Below, piece by piece: positions 1 through 8,698 of a stretch of 64,000 nt of DNA. The stretch covers positions 248,001 to 312,000 of the forward strand of contig NZ_MACF01000046.1 of NCBI RefSeq assembly GCF_001884045.1, given 5' to 3'. Made by a program: the position numbers and the translations under genes. This DNA comes from Bacillus mobilis. Lineage in GTDB: Bacteria > Bacillota > Bacilli > Bacillales > Bacillaceae_G. Position 1 is the stretch's first letter; each line of letters starts with the position of its first letter. The notes beneath the pieces were generated by a model, which saw only the letters and a program-made list of their open reading frames with translations, did not search any database and was not told the DNA's origin.

Positions 1-2
1 CG

Positions 3-305
3 GAAAAAGATGTGAAAACATTACAATTGACTATGAAAGATTATGAAGCAAAAGATGATTGGCAATTGTATTTGTGGAAACAAAACGAAGATTTTGTTGG
101 GATAATGGGGATTGTAAAAAAAGAGAATCAAGTTTTGGAAATTCAGCATTTGAGTGTGAATCCATCTCACCGTCATATGGGTATTGGGACGAAGATGGTA
201 CAAGAGTTAAAGAGCAAATTTCTTGAGTTTACAATTTGCGGAAATGAGCAAACAGCAAGTTTTTGCAAAAAGTGTAAAGGGCTTGAACAAAATATACATT
301 CGTGA
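3..305 (+). CDS. ribT: RibT-type GNAT N-acetyltransferase, 5' end cut by window edge
   Basis: Predicted small GNAT-fold acetyltransferase of the riboflavin locus; its substrate is not established. The frame is open to the left edge of the window, and the residues before the apparent GTG at position 12 (E-K-D) match the region of B. subtilis RibT that reads NEKDL, so the true start lies outside the window. The acetyl-CoA loop is visible as the VNPSHRHMGIG segment. The next gene is a DUF309/YpuF homologue followed by scpA and scpB, the same order as downstream of ribH-ribT in B. subtilis, which supports the name. The stop is followed by a short T-rich hairpin region. Confidence 0.85.
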   Translation, partial: EKDVKTLQLTMKDYEAKDDWQLYLWKQNEDFVGIMGIVKKENQVLEIQHLSVNPSHRHMGIGTKMVQELKSKFLEFTICGNEQTASFCKKCKGLEQNIHS

Positions 306-325
306 AAGCAGAGATAAGTAGTTTA

Positions 326-844
326 TTATCTCTGCTTTCTTTTTTGTAATTGCTCGTTTCGTTCAGTAATGACTTCTGTTCGATCACGTAATGTGTGCTT
401 ATGTACTATATATTCACTAGAAGAAGCATTCACGTCTTTCCAAGGTAGGTTTTGTTTCTGACATAATTCCATGCAATGCTTTTCTAATGTTGTATCTGAT
501 AATGGTAAAAATAACGGTGTGAAATTTTCTTCTTTCTGTATAGATTGCAATCTATCCTTGAGTAAGAATGGGAGTTGTGTGGCATTTATTCCTAAACGTA
601 GTAAAGGTGCACTGTTTTTTTCTAAAATCGTTATGGCACTTTTCATCATTTTTTCTGCGCCATTCCAGTTAGAGCGTCTTTGATGGTATAAAGAAACTGC
701 AATTTGAATGAGACCAACTAAATAATGATCGCGATCTCCTCTTGGTTTTTCTTTCCAATATTCTTCCAGTATTTCATGGCATTCAAAATAATCATAATCT
801 CCGTGAAAATGAATTAAAAATTGTATGTATTCGGTAGGATACAT
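326..844 (-). CDS. DUF309 family protein (YpuF-like)
   Basis: Conserved protein of unknown function, about 172 residues. The N-terminal half carries the DUF309 signature, with FHGDYDYFECHEILEEYW near residues 9-26 (small helical domain with acidic and His residues). An in-frame GTG nine bases upstream overlaps the Shine-Dalgarno sequence AGGGGTG, so the ATG giving MYPTEY is the better start. The C-terminus is basic and glutamine-rich. It lies between ribT and scpA as ypuF does in B. subtilis, but here on the opposite strand to both. Family assignment is fairly sure; function is unknown. Confidence 0.75.
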   Translation of the reverse strand: MYPTEYIQFLIHFHGDYDYFECHEILEEYWKEKPRGDRDHYLVGLIQIAVSLYHQRRSNWNGAEKMMKSAITILEKNSAPLLRLGINATQLPFLLKDRLQSIQKEENFTPLFLPLSDTTLEKHCMELCQKQNLPWKDVNASSSEYIVHKHTLRDRTEVITERNEQLQKRKQR

Positions 845-893
845 GTTCTTCACCCCTGTTTAACGGTTATAAATACAAGTGTATCATAGAAAT

Positions 894-940
894 ATGAACA
901 ATAAACGACTAGGGACATATCCCTAGTCGTTATTGTTCAT
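894..940 (-). terminator. Long inverted repeat downstream of yjcZ-type gene
   Basis: About 21-bp near-perfect inverted repeat (ACGACTAGGGA arms around a 5-base loop, extended by AT-rich flanks). It sits directly after the YjcZ-type stop codon and before the DUF309 gene's start region. The AT-rich outer stem can serve as a T-rich tail on either strand, so it probably terminates the small leftward gene. Confidence 0.7.
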
Positions 941-941
941 A

Positions 942-1037
942 TTAGCAGAAGCAAGCTGCCCCTACAATAATTAGTAAAATAAACAATACAACAAGTAATG
1001 CGAACCCACCGCTAAAACCGCAATCAACGTGACCCAT
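942..1037 (-). CDS. YjcZ family sporulation peptide (31 aa)
   Basis: A 31-residue peptide, MGHVDCGFSGGFALLVV at its start, with a Gly-rich head, one hydrophobic segment (about residues 12-28) and a Cys-Phe-Cys tail. This is the pattern of the YjcZ/YoaH-like sporulation peptides that occur in many copies in Bacillus. The ATG is preceded by a strong GGAGGT site at proper spacing, and a long hairpin follows the stop codon. Such peptides are thought to be made in sporulating cells and sit in membranes; a specific role here cannot be read from the sequence. It is too short for ordinary ORF cut-offs. Confidence 0.8.
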   Translation of the reverse strand: MGHVDCGFSGGFALLVVLFILLIIVGAACFC

Positions 1038-1206
1038 AGTTTTTTGACCTCCTACATTGTTCTTACTACACTGTTATCATATGAAGCGATGGGCATGATG
1101 ACATAGGCATCGGTCTATTTTTAATTAAATTTCTTAAAAAGGTTGGATAGAACATGAGTATGCTCTATACTTATGATGTTATAGAAAAAATGTGGTGGGA
1201 TGCTTT

Positions 1207-1950
1207 GTGCAGTATAATTTTAAAGTAGAGGCTTTTGAAGGGCCTTTAGATTTATTGTTACATTTAATACATCGTTATGAAATTGACATATATAATATTC
1301 CTGTAGCGGAAATTACAGAGCAATATTTATCTTATGTACATACGATGAAAGAACTACAATTAGATGTTGCAAGTGAGTATTTAGTAATGGCTGCGACTTT
1401 ATTACAAATTAAAAGTAAAATGTTGTTGCCGAAACATGAAGAAGATGTACTTGATAACGGTGATGACTTTATAGATGATCCTCGTCAAGAATTGATGGAG
1501 AGGTTAATTGAATATAAGAAATATAAGCAAGTTGCTACTGAACTAAAAGAAAGAGAACTAGAAAGAGCACAGCTATATACACGTCCGCCAATTGATTTTA
1601 CATCATTGCAACAAGAAGAGGAGACAAACTTGCCTCTTGATGTTACGTTATATGATATGCTAGCGGCATTTCAAAAATTAATGCGCCGTAAAAAAGCAAA
1701 GAAACCTGTAACAACACGTATTACTCGTCAAGAAATACCAATTTCACAGCGCATGACTGATATTTTAAAGCAGTTAGAAATACAAGGTGGTCGTCAAAGT
1801 TTTTATGATTTGTTTGTTGATGATGAACGGGAAATAATGGTTGTAACATTTTTAGCGGTTCTTGAGCTTATGAAAAATCAACAAATTATAATTGAACAAG
1901 AACATAATTTTGATGAAATTTTCGTATCAAGCTCTACTAAATCTGCATAG
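1207..1950 (+). CDS. scpA: Segregation and condensation protein A
   Basis: Kleisin subunit of the SMC-ScpAB condensin that compacts and segregates the chromosome. The protein is about 247 residues, the usual size. The kleisin N-terminus begins [17 protein letters not shown], the SMC-neck binding helix, and the C-terminal winged helix is visible around residues 180-240. The frame is open further upstream, but the GTG giving [10 protein letters not shown] follows a GGTGGG ribosome site and matches the known start of the family. scpB follows after 159 bases, with a terminator-like hairpin between them, which is unusual for genes that often overlap. Confidence 0.95.
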   Translation: MQYNFKVEAFEGPLDLLLHLIHRYEIDIYNIPVAEITEQYLSYVHTMKELQLDVASEYLVMAATLLQIKSKMLLPKHEEDVLDNGDDFIDDPRQELMERLIEYKKYKQVATELKERELERAQLYTRPPIDFTSLQQEEETNLPLDVTLYDMLAAFQKLMRRKKAKKPVTTRITRQEIPISQRMTDILKQLEIQGGRQSFYDLFVDDEREIMVVTFLAVLELMKNQQIIIEQEHNFDEIFVSSSTKSA

Positions 1951-2033
1951 AGTTAGTATGGTAAATGAGATAGCAATAGTTATATCTCATGCTAGGTTTG
2001 AATGTATCGTTTGGAACAAGAGAAAAAATATTG

Positions 2034-2065
2034 AACCGAACGCATGAATTGTGATTCGGTTTTTT
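2034..2065 (+). terminator. Intrinsic terminator between scpA and scpB
   Basis: Stem AACCGAA/TTCGGTT with a 14-base loop, followed by six T residues. It lies 84 bases after the scpA stop and 45 bases before scpB, so scpB may be only partly co-transcribed with scpA or have its own promoter. Confidence 0.6.
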
Positions 2066-2109
2066 GATGTGTATTTTTATGGAGAAAATAGGAGGAAGGA
2101 GCTCGTGAA

Positions 2110-2682
2110 ATGGATAGAGCAGAACAGAAATCAATCATTGAAGGGCTTTTATTTGTGTCTGGTGATGAAGGAATTTATCCAGAACAAATAGCGAAAGTCC
2201 TTGAAATTGAAGGAAATGAAGTAATCGATATTTTAGAAGAAATGCAACAGGAATGTGAAGGTGTACACCGAGGCTTGCAAATTGTACAGTATGCAAAAGT
2301 ATATCGTTTTGCTACAAAGAAACAACATGCTTCGTACTATCAAAAATTAATAGATACCCCAACAGCTGCTTCACTCTCTCAGGCTGCTCTAGAAACGTTA
2401 GCGATTGTGGCATATCGTCAACCCATTACAAGGACTGAAATGGAAGAGATTAGAGGCGTAAAAACCGATAAGGCGTTACAAACGTTAGTTTCACACTTAC
2501 TTATAAAAGAAATGGGAAGAGCAGAAGGGCCCGGGCGTCCTATTTTATATGGAACAACGAAAGAGTTTTTAGATACATTTGGACTGAAAACATTAGATGA
2601 TTTACCAGCACTTTCTGAAGAGAATGAACAAATGAATGAAGCAGATTTATTCTTTGGTTCTTTACAGGAGATATCGAAATAA
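2110..2682 (+). CDS. scpB: Segregation and condensation protein B
   Basis: Dimeric winged-helix partner (kite protein) of ScpA in the SMC condensin complex. The 190-residue length is typical. Two winged-helix domains are visible, the second containing [19 protein letters not shown] and the conserved GRPILYGTT segment near residue 140-150. The start follows GGAGGAAGGAG. The gene is the expected neighbour of scpA. It ends one base into a strong terminator, so it closes the scp unit; the next gene has its own ribosome site and probably its own promoter. Confidence 0.95.
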   Translation: MDRAEQKSIIEGLLFVSGDEGIYPEQIAKVLEIEGNEVIDILEEMQQECEGVHRGLQIVQYAKVYRFATKKQHASYYQKLIDTPTAASLSQAALETLAIVAYRQPITRTEMEEIRGVKTDKALQTLVSHLLIKEMGRAEGPGRPILYGTTKEFLDTFGLKTLDDLPALSEENEQMNEADLFFGSLQEISK

Positions 2683-2710
2683 AAGCTTAGCATTTTGCTA
2701 AGCTTTTTTT
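2681..2710 (+). terminator. Intrinsic terminator after scpB
   Basis: Perfect 12-bp stem AAAAGCTTAGCA/TGCTAAGCTTTT with a 3-base loop and a T-tract. The left arm begins inside the scpB stop codon. Confidence 0.9.
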
Positions 2711-2760
2711 GTATATCAATTTTATACCGTGCCATACTAATTGAAAAAAGGAGACGAGTT

Positions 2761-3663
2761 ATGAGAGGTATGCGAAGTATCTTATTGTTAGTTTCTGTTT
2801 TGTTATGCTTTTCTTTAAATAGTACATCGGCCAAAAGATATATGATGTCTATTCATACCACGTCTCCTTTACATACGCAGCGGCAACATCTTGGTAAAAT
2901 GAAAGTGAGTTTTTTAAAAGTTGGCCAAGGTGATGCAACACTTATTACATTGCCAAATGGACAAACGATGTTAATTGACGGAGGACCTTATGAAGCTGGT
3001 GAGGTTATTATTCAAAAACTAATCGAAAAAGGGATTAATCATTTAGATGCTATCGTCAGTACGCATCCTGATATGGATCATATTGGAGGATTGATTCCGA
3101 TTGTAGAGCAAATGCCGGTATCACTTATATTAGATAGTGGAAAAACGTATAGTTCTTTTACGTATCACACATACCGGAATCATATTAAAAAAAGAGGAAT
3201 TCCTTTCGTTTCAGTAAAAGAGGGACAATACATACCACTAGATCCGCATGTTTCCATACAAGTATTAAACAATGGGAAATCAAAAGATGAAAATAATGAA
3301 TCTTCAATTGTGTTAAAGGTACGATATGGAAAAGCGGATTTTTTACTAATGGGTGACGCTGATGTGCGGACGGAAACGGAAATATTAAAGCAATTTGATG
3401 TACATGCAGATGTGTTAAAGGTGGGACATCATGGCTCATATACTTCAACAAGCGAAATGTTTCTTAAGAAAGTAGAGCCACAGTTCGCAATTCTTTCATA
3501 TGGAAGCAGAAATCCGTATGGGCATCCGCACCAAAGTGTAGTGAGACGCTTAAACAGACATGGTATAATGATATATGGAACAAATAAACGTACAGTAGAA
3601 ATGGAAACAGACGGCGAGCATATTACAATAGGCACTAGTGGATTAATGCCATTACTTAAATGA
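2761..3663 (+). CDS. Secreted ComEC/Rec2-related metallo-beta-lactamase-fold protein
   Basis: About 300 residues. An N-terminal signal segment (residues 6-22, LLLVSVLLCFSLN) is followed by an MBL-fold domain like the C-terminal domain of ComEC. The metal motif THPDMDHIGG (HxDxDH type) is near residue 101, and GHHGS near residue 221 supplies a further ligand. The membrane channel part of ComEC is absent, so this is a stand-alone extracellular hydrolase of the type often annotated as competence-related; nuclease or phosphodiesterase activity is inference. The ATG chosen follows AAAGGAGA; the frame is open further upstream inside the scpB terminator and that part is not coding. Confidence 0.85.
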   Translation: MRGMRSILLLVSVLLCFSLNSTSAKRYMMSIHTTSPLHTQRQHLGKMKVSFLKVGQGDATLITLPNGQTMLIDGGPYEAGEVIIQKLIEKGINHLDAIVSTHPDMDHIGGLIPIVEQMPVSLILDSGKTYSSFTYHTYRNHIKKRGIPFVSVKEGQYIPLDPHVSIQVLNNGKSKDENNESSIVLKVRYGKADFLLMGDADVRTETEILKQFDVHADVLKVGHHGSYTSTSEMFLKKVEPQFAILSYGSRNPYGHPHQSVVRRLNRHGIMIYGTNKRTVEMETDGEHITIGTSGLMPLLK

Positions 3664-3865
3664 GTAATAGGATACGAGGATATTCTCCCTTTTTAGAAAA
3701 CTGAATAACATATATTATAATTGAGAGAGACGCAGCAAGTGTCCTTTTTGTTAAACAAAAAGGAAATTTCATTCGAATGTCTAGACAACTACTCGTGCAT
3801 ATATTAAGATGGAATTAGGCGAATAAGGTAATAATAACAAGTAGGTATTTCATGGGAAAGGATCG
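3664..3865 (+). promoter_or_regulatory. nag operon control region with palindromic NagR-type operator
   Basis: The perfect palindrome TGTCTAGACA at 3779-3788 is the core of the dre-type sites bound by NagR/YvoA-DasR regulators. A possible promoter, TAGACA then 17 bases then TAAGAT, would put the operator over the -35 box; the -10 match is weak. Upstream, at 3739-3764, lies an A/T-rich hairpin (TCCTTTTTG/CAAAAAGGA) without a following U-run. The repressor gene nagR is the third gene of this operon, which implies autoregulation by GlcN-6-P/GlcNAc-6-P. Confidence 0.65.
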
Positions 3866-5014
3866 ATGAAAATGAAAACGCAAGTTGTCATCAATGCCAA
3901 AATTTATACAGGTCAAGAAGTAGTGGAAAACGGATTTATTCGTTACGCAGAAAAAATTAAAGAAATTGGTTTGATGGCTCAATATGTATCACAAGAAAAT
4001 GAAGCGGTTTTAGATGCGGCAGGTAAAATTGTGATTCCAGGTATGATCGATGTTCATATTCATGGTGGATACGATATTGATGCGATGGATGCAAATAGCG
4101 ATGGATTAGTAACTCTAGGTAAAGAAATGTTAAAAGAAGGAGTTACAACTTACTTTCCAACAACAATGACACAAGCTCCAGAAGCAATCGAAGCAGCACT
4201 ACATGCTGCGAAGGAAGCGAAAGAAAAAGGAGCACATTTCGAATATATTCACTTAGAAGGACCGTATGTTTCAAAAAAACGTGCAGGTGCACAACCACTT
4301 GAACATATTGTTCCTGCGAATATTGAACAATTTAAACAATGGCAGGAAGCAAGCGGGAATCTAATTAAATTAGTAACATATGCACCTGAAGAAGAAGGTG
4401 CGTTAGAGTTTGAACAGTATCTTGCTGAAACTGGTGTTGTGGGCACAATGGGTCATACAGATGCAATTGATGCGCAACTAAAAAATAGAAACATTACACA
4501 TGCAACGCATTTATACAATCAAATGCGTGGATTACATCACCGTGAACCAGGAGTTGTTGGTCATGTGTTATTAAATCCAGATGTAATGGTTGAAGTAATT
4601 ACAGATGGTATTCACATTCACCCTGATATGGTGAAATTAGCATATAAATTAAAAGGACCGAAAAAAGTAAGTGTTATTACTGACGCAATGCGTGCAAAAG
4701 GTCTTGAAGATGGATTATATGAGCTTGGCGGACAGCCAGTACATGTAAAAGATGGTAGTGCTCGATTAGAAGATGGAACGTTAGCTGGTAGTATTCTAAA
4801 AATGGATCAAGCTTTCCGAAATGTAATTGAATTTACAGGTTGTTCAATCGAAGATGCGGTACTAATGACATCAGTTAACCAAGCAGAAGAGTTTGGATTA
4901 AATCATAAAGGTGCATTAGCGGTAGGAAAAGATGCAGACTTTGTTGTGATGAATGAAGATTTACATGTATATGATACGGTTCGTTTAGGAATTCATATGA
5001 AGGAAGGGAAGTAA
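3866..5014 (+). CDS. nagA: N-acetylglucosamine-6-phosphate deacetylase
   Basis: Cytoplasmic amidohydrolase converting GlcNAc-6-P to GlcN-6-P and acetate, the first step of amino-sugar and cell-wall recycling. The 382-residue length fits. The metal motif HIHGG (His64, His66) follows GMIDV, and HLEGPY, GHTDA, HLYNQM and the ITDAM segment with the catalytic Asp are all present. Two in-frame ATGs lie six bases apart behind GGGAAAGG, so the start is uncertain by two residues. nagB follows after four bases and nagR overlaps nagB, giving a three-gene operon. Confidence 0.95.
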   Translation: MKMKTQVVINAKIYTGQEVVENGFIRYAEKIKEIGLMAQYVSQENEAVLDAAGKIVIPGMIDVHIHGGYDIDAMDANSDGLVTLGKEMLKEGVTTYFPTTMTQAPEAIEAALHAAKEAKEKGAHFEYIHLEGPYVSKKRAGAQPLEHIVPANIEQFKQWQEASGNLIKLVTYAPEEEGALEFEQYLAETGVVGTMGHTDAIDAQLKNRNITHATHLYNQMRGLHHREPGVVGHVLLNPDVMVEVITDGIHIHPDMVKLAYKLKGPKKVSVITDAMRAKGLEDGLYELGGQPVHVKDGSARLEDGTLAGSILKMDQAFRNVIEFTGCSIEDAVLMTSVNQAEEFGLNHKGALAVGKDADFVVMNEDLHVYDTVRLGIHMKEGK

Positions 5015-5018
5015 TTAA

Positions 5019-5807
5019 ATGAATATTCTTGTTGTAAAAACTCCAGAAGAACTAGCAGAAGCAGGTTATAAATTAATTGAAGAAGTTGTAAAAACAAAAG
5101 AAAATCCAACATTAGGAATGGCTACAGGAAGCTCTCCATTAGGTATTTATGCAGAAATGCGAAAAAATAAACTTGATACAAGCCGTGTAACCACTGTAAA
5201 CTTAGATGAGTACGTAAATTTACCACATGAAGATAAAAACAGCTATCACTATTTTATGCAAGAACAGTTGTTTGATCATCTTCCATTTAAACAAACTTAT
5301 GTACCAAACGGGATGGCAAGTGATTTAGAGGAAGAGTGCAAACGTTACGAGGGCATTCTAGCTGCTAACCCAGTTGACCTACAGATTCTTGGAATCGGTG
5401 AAAACGGTCACATCGGATTTAACGAACCAGGAACACTGTTTAATTCTCCAACAAACATTGTTGAATTAACAGAATCTACACGCCAAGCAAACCTTCGCTT
5501 CTTCGAAAAAGAAGAAGATGTGCCAACTCATGCGATTACAATGGGAATCGGAAGCATTATGAAAGCGAAACAAATTCTACTTGTTGCTATGGGTTCTAAA
5601 AAGGCAGAAGCTGTTAAAGAATTATTGCAAGGTGAATATAGTGAAGCGTGTCCTGCTACAGTTTTACAACGTCATCCGAATGTAACCGTAATCGCTGATC
5701 AAGAAGCTCTATCTTTATGCAGTGAGGCGATTGCTGATGAACATCGACAAGTATTCACCATTTCCGATCTATTATCAGATTCAAGAGTGGGTGAAACAGC
5801 TAATTGA
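5019..5807 (+). CDS. nagB: Glucosamine-6-phosphate deaminase
   Basis: Converts GlcN-6-P to fructose-6-P and ammonia, joining amino-sugar breakdown to glycolysis. It has 262 residues, the usual length. Family motifs are [11 protein letters not shown] near the N-terminus, NLDEYV with the catalytic Asp near residue 67, and [14 protein letters not shown] with the His-containing active-site loop near residues 126-139. It follows nagA by four bases with GGAAGGGAAG as ribosome site. Its last 71 bases also encode the start of nagR in another frame. Confidence 0.95.
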   Translation: MNILVVKTPEELAEAGYKLIEEVVKTKENPTLGMATGSSPLGIYAEMRKNKLDTSRVTTVNLDEYVNLPHEDKNSYHYFMQEQLFDHLPFKQTYVPNGMASDLEEECKRYEGILAANPVDLQILGIGENGHIGFNEPGTLFNSPTNIVELTESTRQANLRFFEKEEDVPTHAITMGIGSIMKAKQILLVAMGSKKAEAVKELLQGEYSEACPATVLQRHPNVTVIADQEALSLCSEAIADEHRQVFTISDLLSDSRVGETAN

Positions 5808-6468
5808 GGACGGCGAATGGAAGCCGGGAGATAAAATCCCATCTGAGAATGAACTTTGCGATAAGTTCGAAGTGAGTCGTATGACAATCAGACAGGCGAT
5901 TAATAATTTAGTGGAACAAGGTTATTTATATCGGAAACGTGGAATCGGTACGTTTGTCCAACTTCCGAAAGTGGAACAAAAATTGCAAGGAATGACGGGA
6001 TTCACAGAAGATATGATTTCTCGTGGGATGAACCCAAGTAGTCAATTACTTAGTTTCCGCCTAGTTCCAGCTACTGCGAAAATCGCAGACCGGCTGAGAA
6101 TACAGGAGGGAGAGTCGGTTTATGAAGTGAGGCGTATTCGCTTAGCTGATGATGAACCGATTGCTTTTGAGACGACATATTTGTCGCCAGCTCTTGTAAA
6201 AGATATTAACGAAGAAATATTGCAACAATCTTTATATGAACATTTAGAGAAAAAACTGGGCTTTAAACTTGTTAGCGCTACTCAATCGATTGAAGCTTCA
6301 ATTGCAACGGATAATGAAGCGGAACATCTGCATATTCCTAAAAAGGCGCCAGTGCTTGTAATGCGTCAATGGTCATATTCAGAAGGTGAAGTACCGTTAG
6401 AGTATGTGAAATGTATTTATCGTGGAGATCGTTATAAGTTTATTACAAACATCGCACGTAACAAATAA
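5737..6468 (+). CDS. nagR: GntR/HutC-family repressor of GlcNAc utilisation (NagR/YvoA)
   Basis: Transcription factor of about 243 residues. The N-terminal winged helix (residues 10-75) contains [17 protein letters not shown], and the C-terminal UTRA effector domain runs from about residue 90, with [10 protein letters not shown] and the [12 protein letters not shown]-type end. [15 protein letters not shown] aligns with the start of B. subtilis YvoA (MNINKQSPIPIYYQI), which fixes the ATG used here inside nagB. The 71-base overlap with nagB suggests translational coupling. It likely represses its own operon through the TGTCTAGACA palindrome in front of nagA. Confidence 0.92.
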   Translation: MNIDKYSPFPIYYQIQEWVKQLIEDGEWKPGDKIPSENELCDKFEVSRMTIRQAINNLVEQGYLYRKRGIGTFVQLPKVEQKLQGMTGFTEDMISRGMNPSSQLLSFRLVPATAKIADRLRIQEGESVYEVRRIRLADDEPIAFETTYLSPALVKDINEEILQQSLYEHLEKKLGFKLVSATQSIEASIATDNEAEHLHIPKKAPVLVMRQWSYSEGEVPLEYVKCIYRGDRYKFITNIARNK

Positions 6469-6521
6469 TATATTTCAGTTCGTGAAGTACAGTTAATGTC
6501 AAATTGTTTAACATGTAAAGA

Positions 6522-6562
6522 AAAAATACGACTCATCCTTACAAGGAGTGAGTCGTATTTTT
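6522..6562. terminator. Bidirectional terminator between nagR and HAD phosphatase
   Basis: A 13-bp perfect stem (AAAATACGACTCA/TGAGTCGTATTTT), with A-tract on the left and T-tract on the right, serves the convergent genes on both strands. The stop codon of the leftward HAD gene lies in the loop. Confidence 0.9.
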
Positions 6563-7345
6563 ATTATGAGCAATTACGTGGTTAACAGCATCTTTAACTG
6601 TATTTACTACATAGTGAGCGTGTTCTTTTACTGCGTCATCTGCTTGAGACATAGCAAAACTGTGAGGAGTTAAAGAAAACATTGGGATATCATTATAAGA
6701 ATCCCCTATGCAAGCAACTTCATCTGGCTGTATTTGAAACTCTTTTAATAAAACAGAAATAGCAGCCCCTTTACTAATATTAGGTGGCATTACATCTAAA
6801 CATTGTTCTGCTGAAATGAATGTACTAACTTTTCCGTGGAATTTTTCATCAATTTTTTTCTGAAGGATTTGTAAGCTTTCCTTTGTTCCACCGACAGAGA
6901 TTTTATTTGGAAAAATTGTATCATCAATTTTCTGTAATAGATGCGGTTCTTCAACAGAAGTCATCGTGACTTGTTGTTCGAGCTCATGAATAAACGGTGT
7001 TTTTTCTTCAATGTAATAATTATGCTCATCACTTACATAACGAAAATAAGGATCTTCATTTGTCATTGCTAACAGATCAGGTAGAATACTCGAATCGAAT
7101 GTTGCGGATAATAGTTGCTCGTTTTCATGTGTGTACACGAAAACACCATTTACACTAATGCGATGGAAATTTGTATTTATAGCTTTCATTAAGTCTGCAA
7201 TCTCATTATCAAGTCGGCCAGAAGCGAAACAAAGAATAACATTTTGCTCAGCAAGACTACGAAGTGCTACAAAATCCTGTTCGTCAATTAATCCTCCGTG
7301 TTGCATCATTGTACCATCGATATCACTTACAAACATTTTAATCAT
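6539..7345 (-). CDS. Cof-type HAD-superfamily hydrolase
   Basis: Predicted cytoplasmic sugar-phosphate phosphatase of 268 residues. HAD motif I FVSDIDGT is at residues 5-12 with the two catalytic aspartates; motif II is ASGR near residue 40; the lysine motif is near SKGAA, and motif III/IV is IGDSYNDIPM near residue 217. A C2B-type cap lies between motifs II and III, which places it in the Cof/YidA subfamily. The ATG follows AAAGGGGATAAC. Neighbours are amino-sugar and glucose genes, but a physiological substrate cannot be read from the sequence. Confidence 0.88.
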   Translation of the reverse strand: MIKMFVSDIDGTMMQHGGLIDEQDFVALRSLAEQNVILCFASGRLDNEIADLMKAINTNFHRISVNGVFVYTHENEQLLSATFDSSILPDLLAMTNEDPYFRYVSDEHNYYIEEKTPFIHELEQQVTMTSVEEPHLLQKIDDTIFPNKISVGGTKESLQILQKKIDEKFHGKVSTFISAEQCLDVMPPNISKGAAISVLLKEFQIQPDEVACIGDSYNDIPMFSLTPHSFAMSQADDAVKEHAHYVVNTVKDAVNHVIAHNKNTTHSL

Positions 7346-7510
7346 GTTGTTATCCCCTTTCTATGTACAGTTGCTCTTACATTATACGCATCATATATAA
7401 ACATGTCTAAAAAATGAATTTTTATGAAATGGTAGATGTTTTACATTGACGACAAAGAAGAATGTTCTGTAACATAAAAGCAGGCTATTTAAGTACGAGG
7501 GTGGTGTTAT

Positions 7511-8359
7511 ATGAGTAATTATCTAGAAATTAAAAAAGTTTTAAATAATAATGTCATCATTGCTAGCCATCCTGAACACGAGGAAGTAGTAGTGATTGGT
7601 AAAGGAATTGGATTTGGGAAAAAAGCGAAAGACGTATTGGAGCAAGAACAAATTGAAAAAATGTTTGTTTTGAAAAATGAACGTGATCGTGAACAATACA
7701 AACTGTTAGTGCCGCATGTGAGTGAAAAATTAATTGAATTAATGAATGATATTATGTTCTACATTCAAGAAAAAGCAAAATCACCATTGAATGAACATAT
7801 TCATATCGCTTTAACAGATCATATTTCTTTTGCAATTAAGAGATTAAAACAAGGACTTACAATTGATAATCCTTTTTTAGTTGAAACAAAAATGCTCTAT
7901 CCAGAGGAATATGAAATTGCTGAAGGTGTTGTAGACCTTTTAAATTCTCGTTTGCAAATTATATTGCCAGAAGGAGAAATTGGGTTCATTGCACTCCATA
8001 TTTACAGTTCACTTACAAATTCAGATTTATCTTCAGTTAATCAAAACTCCCGTCTTATTGCACAGCTTGTATCTTTAATTGAGACAAACTTACAAATTAC
8101 ATTAGACCAAGAAAGTATCCACTACTTACGCCTTATCCGTCATTTACAATATGCTATTGAACGGGTGAAAAAAGGGGAGAAAGTAGAGGAATCACAAAGC
8201 TTTGCTGATTTATTAAAGGCGGAATATCCCGTCTGTTATAATTTAGCTTGGAAACTAGTAAAGGTCATGCAAAAAGAATTGCAACTTCCTGTGTATGAAG
8301 CAGAGAGCATATATTTAACGATGCACCTGCAGCGCTTAGTGAAAGCAGAGCATGTGTAA
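7511..8359 (+). CDS. glcT: BglG-family transcriptional antiterminator GlcT
   Basis: RNA-binding antiterminator that lets transcription proceed into ptsG when glucose is available. The N-terminal CAT RNA-binding domain (about residues 1-60) contains NNNVIIASHP and VVIGKGIGFGKK. Two PRD domains follow (about 70-170 and 175-280), with phosphorylatable His in NEHIHIALTDH and GFIALHIYS in PRD1 and in LRLIRHLQ and YLTMHLQRL in PRD2. The 282-residue length matches GlcT. It sits directly upstream of ptsG, whose leader carries a RAT-like element. The start follows GAGGGTGGTG. Confidence 0.93.
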   Translation: MSNYLEIKKVLNNNVIIASHPEHEEVVVIGKGIGFGKKAKDVLEQEQIEKMFVLKNERDREQYKLLVPHVSEKLIELMNDIMFYIQEKAKSPLNEHIHIALTDHISFAIKRLKQGLTIDNPFLVETKMLYPEEYEIAEGVVDLLNSRLQIILPEGEIGFIALHIYSSLTNSDLSSVNQNSRLIAQLVSLIETNLQITLDQESIHYLRLIRHLQYAIERVKKGEKVEESQSFADLLKAEYPVCYNLAWKLVKVMQKELQLPVYEAESIYLTMHLQRLVKAEHV

Positions 8360-8383
8360 AAAGACATATATTTTTGTCTAAAA

Positions 8384-8433
8384 TGAAAACGTTAAAAAAA
8401 ATCATTGAATCGCTTACAATAGTTATGTATAAT
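8384..8433 (+). promoter_or_regulatory. Putative ptsG promoter with CRE-like site
   Basis: TTGAAT (8405-8410), a 17-base spacer and TATAAT (8428-8433) form a good sigma-A promoter 45 bases after the glcT stop. TGAAAACGTTAAAA (8384-8397), just upstream of -35, matches the CRE consensus at 13 of 14 positions. A second, weaker site with core GAAAACGTTTGC lies at 8483-8494 in the leader. Binding by CcpA or another LacI-family regulator is inference. Confidence 0.6.
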
Positions 8434-8698
8434 AACTAATGCAAAGTTATACAAATTTCGACAAACACATTAAGGTAAGTAACGAAAACGTTTGCCTTAA
8501 TTATAGTGAACTTATAAGTAATCCTATTTTTGACACGTGTTACTGATTCGATCAGGCATGAGTGGAGAAAAGTAAGGAATGTAAGCTTGAGAAAGGGATA
8601 TACTACCCTTTGTATAGCTATCGTTCTATCTTTTTTTCCTCATGTCTTTTTGGCGTTTGTCGGAAGGTATCAATATAGATAAGAGAGGAAGGGTTTCC
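8434..8698 (+). ncRNA. ptsG 5' leader with GlcT-responsive RAT element
   Basis: The long untranslated leader contains, at about 8535-8565, GTGTTACTG..CAGGCATGAGTG, which matches my recollection of the B. subtilis ptsG ribonucleic antiterminator. Downstream there is a hairpin AAAGGG/CCCTTT (8592-8611) and then CTATCTTTTTTT (8625-8637), the expected terminator zone. GlcT binding to the RAT should prevent termination. The exact mutually exclusive pairing was not resolved by eye. Confidence 0.75.
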
